Origin: Eopsaltria australis
Lineage: Eukaryota; Chordata; Aves; Passeriformes; Petroicidae
Direction: 5' to 3'
DNA: 64,000 bases
NCBI GenBank assembly: GCA_034509425.1
Contig: JAVTVJ010000011.1
Location: forward strand, 1,860,001 to 1,924,000
The stretch's first letter is position 1. Each line of letters opens with the position of its first letter. The position numbers and the translations under genes were made by a program. The notes beneath the pieces are model-generated. The model ran no database searches, was not told where the DNA came from, and saw only the letters and a program-made list of their open reading frames with translations. This document shows, in pieces, positions 13,945 through 23,937 of the stretch.

Positions 13945-14148
13945 ATGGAAGAGACTGAGATTGTCCTTCTGAAAGAGGAGCAAACCAATAAAAGAATAGG
14001 TTTGATACTTGTCCCTCCCTCAACTCCTAAGCAATCAGATCTCACTAGCTTCAGCATACTTGCTGAAGGAGCTGTACTTCCTACAAAAGGAAAAGAGGTT
14101 TCTGGAGGTTCTGTCAATAATGTAAATTACTTCTTACTTTTATTTAAG
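13945..14148 (+). other. Candidate first coding exon, unidentified
   Basis: An ATG in a good initiation context (ACAATGG, with A at -3 and G at +4) opens a 68-codon frame that runs exactly to a strong donor (AAG/GTGAGTAAAG at 14,148/14,149). Read through the donor, the frame would stop a few codons later. An in-frame TGA just upstream (13,933-13,935) means the segment can only be a first coding exon, not an internal one. The peptide starts MEETEIVLLKEEQ, is Lys/Glu-rich at first, then has a Pro/Ser/Thr stretch and a hydrophobic end (NYFLLLFK). I do not recognise it. The nearest downstream acceptor-like site (about 14,590) gives an early stop in the required phase, so no spliced partner is evident. 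Confidence 0.2.
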
Positions 14149-15654
14149 GTGAGTAAAGAATGTGACAGCTAATATACCAAAATTTAAAAATGATTGATAT
14201 CCAAAACCTATAATAAAAGATTTAATAGTGATAGGATTATAAAATTACAACTATAAAATGCAATTATTACATATCATATTATTTTGGATCCTACTTGTGA
14301 TTATTATTCTTCAATCATTTTTGTTTTTGAAAACTATATAAAAATGCAACAGATTCCAATAGGAAATCACATTCCAAAATATGGGGAAATTTAACTTTTT
14401 TGATGTTTAAAGTGAGATTTTTTAAGGCTGTTCCATGGGCTTTGCAGATACAAGGAGACCTAACATTCAAATCCTGTAACAGGGACTGTAAATGTCAGCT
14501 TAACAACGTTAGAAAACACAATAGGTCAAATTCCTTCTTTAAGGAAATTGTCCAGTGCTATCAATAGAATATTGCTATGTTTTGTTAGCAGAGAGTTTGT
14601 TTCACTGTATGGCAGATGCTATGAAAAAAAATTTAGCAAAGTTGTTCTCTACATGGGCTACAAAGTCAGCCAGACACTCAGCATTCATCATGTTTCTGCT
14701 GGCTGGCAGCACACATGTCAAAGAGCTTTCTCAGCTAGTACTACTTATTAAAAAAATGCCTTTCACGGAAATGTCCAATCCCACAAGTTCCTGTGGTGCC
14801 TCTCAGTTTTTATTGGGTATTCATTTTGCTGCCCTTGAGAATTATAAGAAGATGTTGAGCATCTGTGTTGCTGGTCCTAAGGCTATGGGTACACTTACTG
14901 TGTAGTTATCCTTAATGCAAAACATCCTGTGATGAAAAAAAAAGGAGGAAACAGAAAAGCTCTAAATATAGACAATATTATTGTAGACATTTTAGAATCC
15001 GATGAACTGGGAAACAAAGCACTAACACACACATCCTATCCTCATCACTATCTATGTGTCAAATTATCCTCTGTCTATGAGAAAAACTGAATCTTAACAA
15101 CTGACCTGTTGCTCATCTAGCTATAAAGAAATCATTACTCTATTATTATGCACACATGCTGTTCCACCTGGCAGGAAAATGTTTCAATTTTATTTTTTGG
15201 CAAAGATTTCAAGGAAGACAGAATGCTCAAAAGGAAGAAAATCAACTGAGCACGATGCATAACTCTCTGATTTTTTTTGGAGGATCCTTAAAGGGATCTA
15301 TAATGAAAGCAGCTGGGTAAAGTGTCACAGAAAGAAATAGACTCATAGAAGACCTTGAGTACATTTGTGAGAGAACAATGGCATCCTTATGTTTCAAAAT
15401 GAAGTAAGAATGTGGGGAGGCTGGGTTGAGAATGCAAGGATAATGAGGCTTTATGAGGAGGGCTGTTCTGTCCCAAAGCAACATTTTAATTTGCCCTGGA
15501 CAAGCTAAAGGATGTAAGAGGTACAACATATCACTCCATTCTGTGGCAGACAGCTATGGTTATTCAAGGGAAGATCTCCCTTGCCTTGTTGCTGAAGTGC
15601 TTTTTATTCATTGTCTTAAACTCCTTTTGGTATTATTTGATCTATCTTAGGTTA
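14149..15654. other. Non-coding DNA
   Basis: AT-rich DNA. A 116-codon open frame (14,555-14,905, +) overlaps an acceptor-like TTTTGTTAGCAG near 14,590 but has no recognisable domain. No repeat is recognised until the CR1 begins near 15,655. Confidence 0.5.
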
Positions 15655-15815
15655 ATTCTTTGCTTGTGCTTGAAGTTGATACCAAGCTGGGAGAGGTGGG
15701 TGACACATCGGAAGGTTGTTAGGCCTTTCAGGTGGACTTGTACAGGCTGGACAATTGGATCAAAGGAAATTCATGGAGTCCAACCATAGAAAATTGTGGG
15801 GTACCCTTAGGTGGG
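15655..15815 (+). mobile_element. CR1 LINE, upstream half of a split copy
   Basis: The DNA aligns by eye with the CR1 ORF2 reverse transcriptase around its catalytic motif. GATACCAAGCTGGGAGAGGT codes the DTKLG stretch that follows the F/YxDD motif, and GTACAGGCTGGACAATTGG codes the DLYRLDNW segment after it. In this copy the first catalytic Asp is replaced (the residues read LEVDTKLG), so the enzyme would be inactive even if complete. Homology ends at the point coding HLG in the family (CTTAGGTGGG at 15,815). It resumes with the next family residues near 17,416, which shows that foreign DNA separates the two halves. Confidence 0.82.
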
Positions 15816-16029
15816 ATTTCCGGTGCAGAAGGAAGGAGGTAAAGCAGGAACTGATGTATCCAACAGGAAGTATTGCAGTTTCCACCTCCAGAACTCATAA
15901 AACCAGGAGGGGATCTGAAGAAGACCTCTTTTTAGACTTCCGGCTGACTGAAAGAAGATGTCACTCTCTCCCTTCCATGCCGTCTGGTGAGGTCCAGCCG
16001 AGTCACATGGCTTGGCTGTTGGCTGAGAT

Positions 16030-16390
16030 GGTCTGGAGCGGGAGGGAGAGCAGGGGAGCTCATGCTGGCCTTTCAGTCCATCACAGCAGCTACGGTCGGC
16101 TCCGCTTGGCTCTGCTTGAGCTGAGAGGGGCTTCATTTTGCTGCCCCAGGCCGAGGTGACTCAGTGTTGCTGGTCCTGCCCTGCCTGGCTGGCCCGGCCA
16201 GCTCCACACACAGTCCGGCATGGGAGAAAGCTCGGGCCCTCCCCCTGCAGCTCAGACACGGCCCCGCCGGCCCCGCTCCGCTCGCAGCCCAGCGCGGGAG
16301 AGGGCTCGGGCCGGGCCCCTGTGACCCAGACACGGCTTGGATGGAGAGCGGCACAGGCGGGTTCCTCTCCTTCAGTTCAGGCACTGGCAA
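16030..16390. other. GC- and CpG-rich patch within the ERV remnant
   Basis: This is the only strongly GC-rich stretch in the window, with many CpG dinucleotides in otherwise CpG-poor DNA. It contains an imperfect direct repeat of about 42 bases: units starting near 16,221 and 16,295 both contain GCTCGGGCC and end in CAGACACGG, spaced 74 bases apart. Retained CpGs suggest a fairly young insertion, or a region protected from methylation-driven decay. All frames look open because stop codons are rare in GC-rich DNA, so no protein is called. Confidence 0.7.
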
Positions 16391-16692
16391 TGTTACACTC
16401 AAACAACATGGGCAGAGGTCATGTGACCATCACCCCCCCGAAAGACAAATTAACCTTTTCAATATCAGGATGAAAACATCCATTTTCTCCTACACAGAAA
16501 AAGAAAGGATGAAGACACCTATTAAAGGTACAACATAAAGACTCCAAGTTAATGAATGAAGCAAGGTCTATATCTAGAGAAAGAGGAGATGAGGAGTACC
16601 TTGAACTTTAAGGCTGAAACTTCTCTTGTAAAGACATGTTGATAAACTCGGCTATAGTATGTCCTGTAATATATGAGCAATGGTCTAAAGGA

Positions 16693-16707
16693 GTGAAAAA
16701 GGGGGGA
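16693..16707 (+). other. Polypurine tract (3' LTR primer site)
   Basis: GTGAAAAAGGGGGGA lies immediately before the TGTAATG that opens the LTR. In retroviruses the polypurine tract primes plus-strand DNA synthesis and abuts the 3' LTR. Its position here identifies the downstream LTR as the 3' copy and fixes the element on the plus strand. Confidence 0.75.
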
Positions 16708-17351
16708 TGTAATGTTCTAGCTACAGCCAGTGGAATAAGGCTCCTGTGTAAAGATTCCTTGCCCCGGGAATAGTAGAAGAAGATTTGTGTTGCTGATAAT
16801 GAGAACAGAGGATTTCATTGCTGCTGTAGTAGAAATGTTCATCCTCAAAAGAGTAGCTCAACGACCATCATATACCTGCTGTAGTGGTCCTGGGAAAGCT
16901 ACTAAAATGGGAGGGATTTTCCAAAACAAGCAGATCTTTTCCTTCCGGGTGGCTGCTTGTATTGAGGCTGAAAACCATAATAACTGTATTTCTTATGGGG
17001 GAAATCAACATAGTAAAGCAAGAGAAAACTTCTCTCCCTACATGAACTGAGAAAAGGACTATTTCAGAAGTGGTAAATTAGCTAAAAGTCGAAGTGTTGT
17101 CTTTTGTACGGTCAGTAGGAAAGAAATGGAGAGGTGGGGGTGGAAGAAGGATGTTCTAAAGGTTTTGGTCTGATTCCTGTTTTTTATTATTCTCTTTCTT
17201 AAGTCTGTTAATAAATCCTTTTTATATTCCTTAAAGTGTGAGCCTACTTTACCTACTATTAATCCTTGCCTCACAACAAGAATCAGGTAAATTTTGATAA
17301 GTGTGCTGGCATTTAGCGAGAAACTCATATAGGCGAATTAAAACCACTACA
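16708..17351 (+). mobile_element. 3' LTR of ERVL-like element
   Basis: About 644 bases begin with TGTA and end with TACA, the short inverted termini usual for LTRs. A polyadenylation signal (AATAAA, 17,210-17,215) sits in the 3' third. It is followed by a TGTGAGCCTACTTTACC-type stretch and a CCTTGCCTCACAACAAGAAT stretch like the 3' parts of avian ERVL LTRs as I remember them. The polypurine tract directly upstream supports the boundary. The downstream end is less certain: 17,352-17,415 is neither clear LTR nor clear CR1. It contains a 9-base direct repeat (GGTGTTCCT at 17,356 and 17,404). Confidence 0.75.
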
Positions 17352-17415
17352 CATTGGTGTTCCTGCCCGTTTCCCAAACCTCAAACCACAATAAAAATTA
17401 AGAGGTGTTCCTCTG

Positions 17416-18105
17416 GTAAGGCATTACTAACCCTGTGTGGACCTGGAAGAAATAGTCTGGAAAGAAGCTCTGCAGAGAAGACCTTGGGGATTTTGGTGGA
17501 CAACAGGTTGGACATAAACCAGCAACATGCTCTTAAGCCAATGGTGTTCTGATCTGCATTAGCCAGAGCATTGCCAGCAGGTTGAAGGAGGTGACCCTCC
17601 CCCTCTACTCATCCTCGGTGAGGCCTCAGCTGGAGTGCTGTGTCTGGTTCTGGAATTCCCAGTACAAGAGACAAGGAACCGCTGAAGAGAGTCCAGCTAA
17701 GGGCTATGAAGATGATCAGGAGAGAGGAGGAAAGGGTGAGGGAGCTGGACCTGTTTGGCCTCGAGAAGAGACAACAGAGAGCCTCATCAATGCATGTCAG
17801 TATCTGAAGGGAAGGTGTCAAGAAGAGGGGACTGGACTCTTTCCAGTGGTGCCCAGTGACAGGACAAGAGGTAATGGGCACAAACTGCAACACCGAACTA
17901 TGGAAAACATACTGCCAGGGTGACAAAGCACTGGCACAGGCTGCACTGAGAGCCTGTGGAGTCTCCTACTCTGCTGATATTCAAAACCCACCCAGATATG
18001 ATTCTGTGCAACCTACTCTAGGCAAAGCTGCTTTAGCAAGGGTGTTGGACTAGATAGTTTCCAGAAGTCCCTTCCAATCCCACTGGCATTCTATGATTCT
18101 GTGAT
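17416..18105 (+). mobile_element. CR1 LINE, downstream half of a split copy
   Basis: Continues CR1 ORF2 where the 15,655-15,815 segment stops. The frame near 17,470-17,510 codes SAEKTLGILVDNRL, a hallmark CR1 stretch. 17,590-17,650 codes a LPLYSSSVRPQLE segment and 17,840-17,880 codes VVPSDRTRGNGHKL. After the ORF2 end comes the CR1 3' UTR (GTGTTGGACTAGATAGTTTC, then CCCTTCCAATCC) and the octamer-type end ATTCTATGATTCTGTGAT. Frameshifts break the ORF into pieces in different frames and some protein-coding stretches are missing. The two halves together cover roughly the last 0.85 kb of a CR1. Confidence 0.93.
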
Positions 18106-18112
18106 CATGTGG

Positions 18113-18502
18113 TCTCTTCTATGAAGGAAGGCTGGGAGTGTTCAACCTGGAGAAAAGAAGGCTTGGCGGAATCTTATCAATGTATTTAAATATCTGATGG
18201 AGAGGGTGAAGAAGACAGAGTCAGACTCTTCCCAGTGGGCCCAAGTATAGGAGGCCATAGGCAGAACATGAAACACACAAAAATATTCTGGACCATAAAG
18301 AGAGACCTCTTTTACTATGAGGTTGGCTGGAAAGCAAAAAGCTTTCCCAGAAATATTGCAGAGTTTCCATTTTTAGACATACTGCAAACCTGTGTGGACA
18401 CTGCCCTGGGAAAATTGTTGTGGGGTATATCACTTGAGCAGGGGTGTTGGACTTGATGATCTTGAGAGTTTCCTTCCAGCATCATCCATTCTGTGATCCT
18501 GA
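18113..18502 (+). mobile_element. CR1 LINE, second 3'-end copy abutting the first
   Basis: Starts within about ten bases of the preceding CR1 end. CTATGAAGGAAGGCTGGGAG and TTCAACCTGGAGAAAAGAAG mark the C-terminal ORF2 region. GACTCTTCCCAGTGGGCCCA and TGTGTGGACACTGCCCTGGG follow, and the 3' UTR ends GGTGTTGGACTTGATGATCT ... CATTCTGTGATCCTGAT. It differs from its neighbour in sequence and in the family positions covered, so it is a separate insertion and not a tandem duplicate. Coding capacity is lost. Confidence 0.92.
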
Positions 18503-21473
18503 TATTTGTAAAATTATTCTTGGCTTAATGCTGTGTTTAAGTGATACAAAATTAAAACAATTAAAGGAAAAAATGTTTGGCCTCTATAAATAACTTAGAT
18601 TTAGAATTTAAACAGAAAATTAAGACAATAGAGGTGATATATTGAGGTTGTTTTATATATGGTATGCGAAAAAAGTTACCCTAAGCATGGAATTGAGCTG
18701 TGAATTTCCCATGCACAATAAGAAACTGTGCTGTATTCATTTAAAAGTTTTCAAATGAAAATTTTATGAATTTTAGTATGTATAACAAGAACTGATAAGC
18801 AGTATATTTTGTTAGAGTATCAGAGGAATATTTTATACCAATAATTGAACAATTTTCGAAGTGACAGCAGACAAATCAAGCTTGGTTGTGTCAATCATTT
18901 TTGAGATCAGCCGAAAAAATTCCTCAGTTTCTAAAATCCAACACTGTGGACAAAAAAAGGATGTTGTACTAATTTCATGTTTGATTTATCAGCATAATTA
19001 AGTCTTTAAGAAACAGTGCAAGACTAATATATTTCTTGGACAAGCTTGGAAGAAATGAGAGTAGAAGCATCGGGATATGTGACGATCCATTAGAATTTGA
19101 TAATCTACTGAGGCTGTCACTGCATAGTGCAAATTGGTCAATCCAGAAAATAGAGAAATTGAGCAATTCCTTAAAAATACAAATGATTTGGAATAAAGTG
19201 AAATGCATGCATAATCTAAGAAGCTGAAATATCTTAGAATCTCTGGGGCACAACTAGAGGAGGTGAAAGTCATTAATTTCCTACCTACAAACTATAGGTG
19301 CATGAGAAAGAGTCCACAGGTTGTTGCAGTTGTGGCTCTGGAGCCCTTGTGTCATCTCAGACAAAAAGCTGGCTTCTCATTCCTCAGAAAAAGTGTATGT
19401 GTTTTAAACAAAATTCAAGTAATACTCCCCCCACCTTTTTAAGCCTGGAATTTTTAACTGTAAAACAGGAGAAAATACTTGGTAAACCCCAGGGTTTTAT
19501 TGTGAGCTAAATGGACTTGGTCTGTGGATTAACTCAATGAGCAAATAGCTGTCTGGCATATAAACTGTTTGAAACAGTATGATTAAAAGATAGCATGTTG
19601 CTTCAGAAGCTATGTATGATAGCTTAAAAAAAGGTGGCAGACTTTCAAGAGAAGACATGAAGAATTGAAATTATTTACTAAAGATAGGTATGTTGTCAAT
19701 AAACTACAGAACAGAGCTAATAAAGCCCCACTTGTCCATATGTCATACTAATAAAGCATTCCATTCACCTGAAGACAGGGGTTAAAGAGAGTTACTTACA
19801 AGGTTCAATGGAGGTAAGAGCAAGTATGCACACTTGTTAGCCCCTTTGCATACAGAGGGACCCCACAGGACTAAATAAATGTATTGGAAGTGAAATTTCC
19901 CACTACTTACAATTGGAAAAATGCTGGAAAAGGTCTTTAATTTAGCCTTTCACTGAGCTTGCTGGTTCAGAGAGTTTTGGCATGTATCATCAGAAAAACT
20001 GAGTTTGCATCTTTTCCTGTTCAATCCTTGCTTAAAGAGATGTTATTTTCCAGACTATTTGTTTATGCTTTGCTCCTTAGGTGCGTCACCAAAAATGTGT
20101 TGTAAGAAAGTTTGATGTCACAACATCTATTATATCTGATAGTACTTTACACCATGGGAAAACAGTGCAACATGTAACAAGAAAGAATGAGCAACCTTAG
20201 AAATATTTAGAGCATAGGCTAAGGCTATAGAAATAACGATTTTAAAATCTATTTAATAGAAAAAAATATACCTGACAAAGTTAGCACAGCAAAGACTATA
20301 GCAAGGTCACTATAGGAGGGAGCACTCAAAGATGCTTGTTCTCAAATAGAGGAGTAGCAAGCAAAATTTTCTTTGGAGCAGTGAACTATGGAGGATGACG
20401 CGTGCCCAATTTGGCTGCTGGCAGTTTGAGAGTACTCTGATACAGAAGTATCTAATAGATACACCTCAGAATATTAACGAAGAACACAAGGAACTAAAGG
20501 CATCATTTCTGAAATAGGTGGAAAGCAAATTAAAGAACTGTCTGCAGATTTATGTAATAGGAGGCCTGATATAGTTCTTAGAGAAAATGTTTTTCAAAAA
20601 GAAAAAAGCAAGGGAATTCTTCTGCATAATGAGCTATCACTAAAATTGTTTGTCAATATGCTCAAATAAAGAAAGAAGCTGTGGTCTTAGTCTGCTGAAA
20701 TGAAAGATTTCATGTCTTTTTAATGGAAATTCAGTGTGAACAGAACCCAATTACTGGAATTGTCAGATAAATAACAGAGTAAGGTTGTAGAGATTTATTT
20801 GTTTTTTAAGCACATATGTATGATTTTCAACTTGAATACTAATCGGGAGGAGAAGCTGTATTGTAAATGTATGCTCCAGATATTTTTGTGCAAGAGGACA
20901 GCTAAGATAGATTATATGCATGTCAATCTTTTATAACAGTAAATTTGTTTGATCTTCCATGAAATATGGAAGACTATTACTAGAAATATTACAAGGGAGG
21001 AGACATAGTAAAGGAACTATTGAATTCACAGGGTATGAAAAGCAGAACATCTGTAGAATCTCTTGATTGAAAAATAATCTCTGAATAAGAAAGGAATTTT
21101 TAAGGAGATAACTGAGTAGTGATTCCTAAAATACTCAGGTAAAGGAAACATTTTATTTTTTTATGTATGTTGAGTGGATAATTGAAGTTTTAAAGTGAAG
21201 AAGCAAGGATGCTCTATAGTATCATGCCTAGGCTAGTAGAGTGCAGAGTTTTTTTAACCTTTTTTTAATGCTGTTATACCAGCCTATGAGACTGGTGGAC
21301 TGAGCTTTGGCCAGTAGTCAATCTGTCTTGGAGCCAGCTGGAGCTGACTTTATCCAACACAGGATTCAGTGTTGGATATTCCTGGTATCACCTCTCAGAA
21401 GCCAACCCTGCAGCCCCCTGCAAACCTTGCCAGCAGCACCAAATACACCAGGTAGGAAGAATGCAGAATGTAG
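18503..21473. other. Non-coding DNA
   Basis: AT-rich DNA with no recognisable repeat or gene. Overlapping short frames near 18,975-19,273 are open on both strands and have no supporting signal. 20,280-20,560 is purine-rich without known homology. Confidence 0.55.
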
Positions 21474-21512
21474 AAAGAATTGTGAGATGTAGAAAGAATC
21501 TCACAATTCTTT
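21474..21512. repeat. Perfect 14-bp inverted repeat (hairpin)
   Basis: AAAGAATTGTGAGA (21,474-21,487) and its exact reverse complement TCTCACAATTCTTT (21,499-21,512) are separated by 11 bases. The loop itself starts with a partial copy of the left arm (TGTAGAAAGAA), so the hairpin sits in a small cluster of AGAATG/TGTAGAAAGAA direct repeats. No terminator-type U tract follows. Confidence 0.9.
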
Positions 21513-22113
21513 AGAAATCTCAAATAGGTCTCACTTTTGAGGCTTAGTTATGGAAGAGAAAAATCTAGGCCAAGGCAAGTGGACATAAACTGATGGTCCA
21601 GCAAAATGTGCTCTCAAATCAATATTGATTTCTGCTATTAGCCAAAATAAGTATCCAGGTTCGTAAATAATATATTGCTTCTCCGAACCAATCTTATGTG
21701 AGAGTTGCATCACTAAAGAAGACACCAGTGCAGGTTAATTCATCTCTGGTAGTGATATGTCATACCTAGCACAGCAATATCTAACAGAGAAGTACTCTTG
21801 TGATTGTGAAGCGGAATGCTTCCAGAGAAATATGAGCAAAGCGCACTGTTTCTGCTGCTGCAAACATGTTTGAACTTGCAATCACTCCTCTGCAGTCAAA
21901 ATAATAAAGAGCTTGAAGAAGAAGCCAGGCTTGGAAGATATTTCTTGTATTATAGCACCAATCCAAAGAAATCTGGACTGTGTCATCTGTTGATATTTTG
22001 TGTATGATGAAAGTGAAACCAAGTGGACCCTTTGGAGGAATACTTTTAAGTTACAAGTTCCTTTCAGTAGAAATTGTAATTTGTGTTTCAGTGGTGCTGA
22101 CTAAGGCTAGACA
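21513..22113. other. Non-coding DNA
   Basis: AT-rich; short frames only. Nothing recognised before the SINE at 22,114. Confidence 0.5.
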
Positions 22114-22264
22114 CTGACTGTGAGATTCCCTCATTTGGTTAGAGCGTGGTGCTAAGGACACCTAGGTAACATGTTCAATCCCCATATGGGCCTTCCACTT
22201 AAGAGCTGAACTTGATGATCCTTGTGGGTCCCTTCCAGTTCAGAATATTCTGTGATTTCTGACT
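22114..22264 (+). mobile_element. tRNA-Ile-derived SINE with CR1 tail (TguSINE1-like)
   Basis: The head (about 22,120-22,187) matches eukaryotic tRNA-Ile(AAU): TTGGTTAGAGCGTGGTGCTA covers the D arm and the 5' half of the anticodon arm. ATGTTCAATCCCCATATGGG is a decayed T arm/B box plus acceptor 3' strand. The body and tail (22,188-22,258) match CR1 3' ends: GAACTTGATGATCCTTGTGG, then GTCCCTTCCAG and ATTCTGTGATTTCT. This tRNA-Ile head plus CR1 tail is the design of the passerine TguSINE1 family, which is thought to borrow the CR1 enzyme. The anticodon position now reads AAG instead of AAT and the B box is mutated, so this is not a working tRNA. CTGACT flanks the copy on both sides (22,114-22,119 and 22,259-22,264), a possible target-site duplication. 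Confidence 0.87.
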
Positions 22265-23092
22265 ATTCTTTACTTGGTGCCTCTGCAGTTTCCATTCATT
22301 TGATTATTTACAAATGACACAAAGACAAGCTTCATCATTTTCTCTTCATGTTGTGGATCATTAATTTGACCACAAAGAGTAATGATTAGAATAATGTCAA
22401 ATGACACTTTCTTTTTTTAGAAAAGATAGTAGCTTAATAAAATTCTGTAGAACACAAAGTGGTCATGTCCTGGAGAGGGAACTTTTATTCCTTGTAATTA
22501 CATTACTATTAAAGAAGATATTTCTTTTATTTTCTATGCATTTTCATTGTGCAACTATAACATTTCTTGCTTGATTTTTTTATACAATCAATGTGTTCAG
22601 GAGAGGAATATTTAAGACAGCAATCAAAAATATGACAGGCCTCTTGAAGAAGTTTCTGTAGTCTTTGAACCACAGGTTTAGCTTGTACCAAGCCATAATT
22701 TTGCCTGAAATCTTTGCTGCATTTTGGTTATGGTAATAAGTTTGGATATCTTATATTACACTCTCAGAATGGGAGAAATCACTGAGATTGGAATCTAGTT
22801 TTTCTTGAGTGAAAAAGTACACTTTTCAAAAGTGACTACCAAAATCTTGACATTCTAAAATGTTAGAGCTATTTGAAATCAGTGCTTGGGGGCTTTACTT
22901 GGAGTAGATCTATTTTATTATGGCGGAATGATATACTCACAGAGGGTTGTTAAGCCTTTGCTTTTGACTTATGAGGCCAAACTTCTCAGGCACCTTCCAT
23001 GGAGATGAGTTCTCCAGGGAAATGGTGGATTCCTCAGTCAGGGTCATGTCCTGAACGCCTCCCTAGGGATGCCCATCTCTTTTCATGACGTT

Positions 23093-23105
23093 GGGGGGGG
23101 GGGGG
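23093..23105 (+). repeat. Poly-G run
   Basis: Thirteen consecutive G residues follow CATGACGTT. This is a slippage-prone homopolymer whose length may be unreliable in the assembly. Confidence 0.9.
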
Positions 23106-23913
23106 TGGATTTTCAAAGAGCTGAGGCTAAAGTCAGCATTTAAAAAAATCTTTCTGCTTTCATAAAGTCCAACAGTCTTTCAGTAGAAATTCAGAGAATT
23201 TTCTGGTAAAGAAATATTTTTCCCCTCTCTCTTGTCCTATGTAGATAATATATTATTTGATCTATGTATATATATTAAAATACATAACTTATATGTTATA
23301 TAATGTTTATGCTTTGCTCCCCTCAGCTTTGGAATAAGTTTTTGTACAATGGGTTTGTGCAACTATATAAATGATGAAAATTTGGTATGGTTTGCTCCTG
23401 TGGGTCTAAAAATGTGTATATAATTCTTCTTAAAGCCAATATCCAAGTCTTAATACACTTGACATTATAAAATGCTGTCTGTCAGGTATCCAAAAGAATG
23501 AATTTGGCAAATAGAAAGATAAAAAACTATGGTTGAAGAATACTGCAGCTTATAAGTCAAAGAAAAAAACCCAGTTTTTATGTAAGTTAGTACAGCAATG
23601 AAAACTTAATTTTGATAAGTGACTTCAAAATGCTTTTTCCCCCTTTGTTACGTGGTGCTGTGTTTGGATGGTTATCTGTTCATGATATTCCATTTTTACT
23701 TGTAATACACCCTCTAAATATGAGAAGTACATGTGTTTTTAGTTATTCTGGTCTTGCTTGTTTAATAAACAGGGGTTGTAATCTCTGGAAAAAAAAAGTG
23801 TTTGTTTCCTCATAGGCAAATGACAGGCAGGTTGAAGGAAAACACAGTTGACACCAACAGCTTTTTCAGAGCTTGCAGAAATATCATTAATTCTATATAC
23901 ATATGATAGAATG

Positions 23914-23937
23914 ATTTTTTCTTTTTTTTTTTTTTTT
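23914..23937 (+). repeat. Poly-T tract
   Basis: T6-C-T16. It could be the antisense poly-A of an old retroposon on the minus strand, but the sequence upstream of it in that orientation (24 kb) has no recognisable transposon. Confidence 0.85.

Larger units (their letters stand above)
15816..17351 (+). mobile_element. Endogenous retrovirus remnant (ERVL-like) inserted in CR1
   Basis: About 1.5 kb separates the two halves of one CR1 copy. Its downstream part is a recognisable LTR (listed separately) with a polypurine tract just before it, so the upstream part (15,816-16,692) should be retroviral internal sequence. No 5' LTR is seen, and no recognisable gag, pol or env reading frame survives; the open frames in the GC-rich patch are short and overlap on both strands. 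The element is therefore a truncated, non-functional relic. The ERVL-like assignment rests on the look of the LTR's 3' part and should be confirmed against an avian repeat library. Confidence 0.65.

Noticed and set aside
14555..14905. 116-codon plus-strand frame with an acceptor-like site
   Set aside because: No recognisable domain, no donor, and the wrong phase to join the 13,945-14,148 candidate exon.
16133..16538. Several overlapping long frames on both strands
   Set aside because: They arise from the GC-rich patch in the ERV remnant, where stop codons are scarce; no recognisable protein.
17582..17923. 113-codon frame that looks like a conserved protein
   Set aside because: It is the C-terminal part of CR1 ORF2 in a truncated, frameshifted retrotransposon, not a host gene.
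22120..22187. Apparent tRNA-Ile gene
   Set aside because: The anticodon and B box are mutated and it continues directly into a CR1-type tail, so it is a SINE head.
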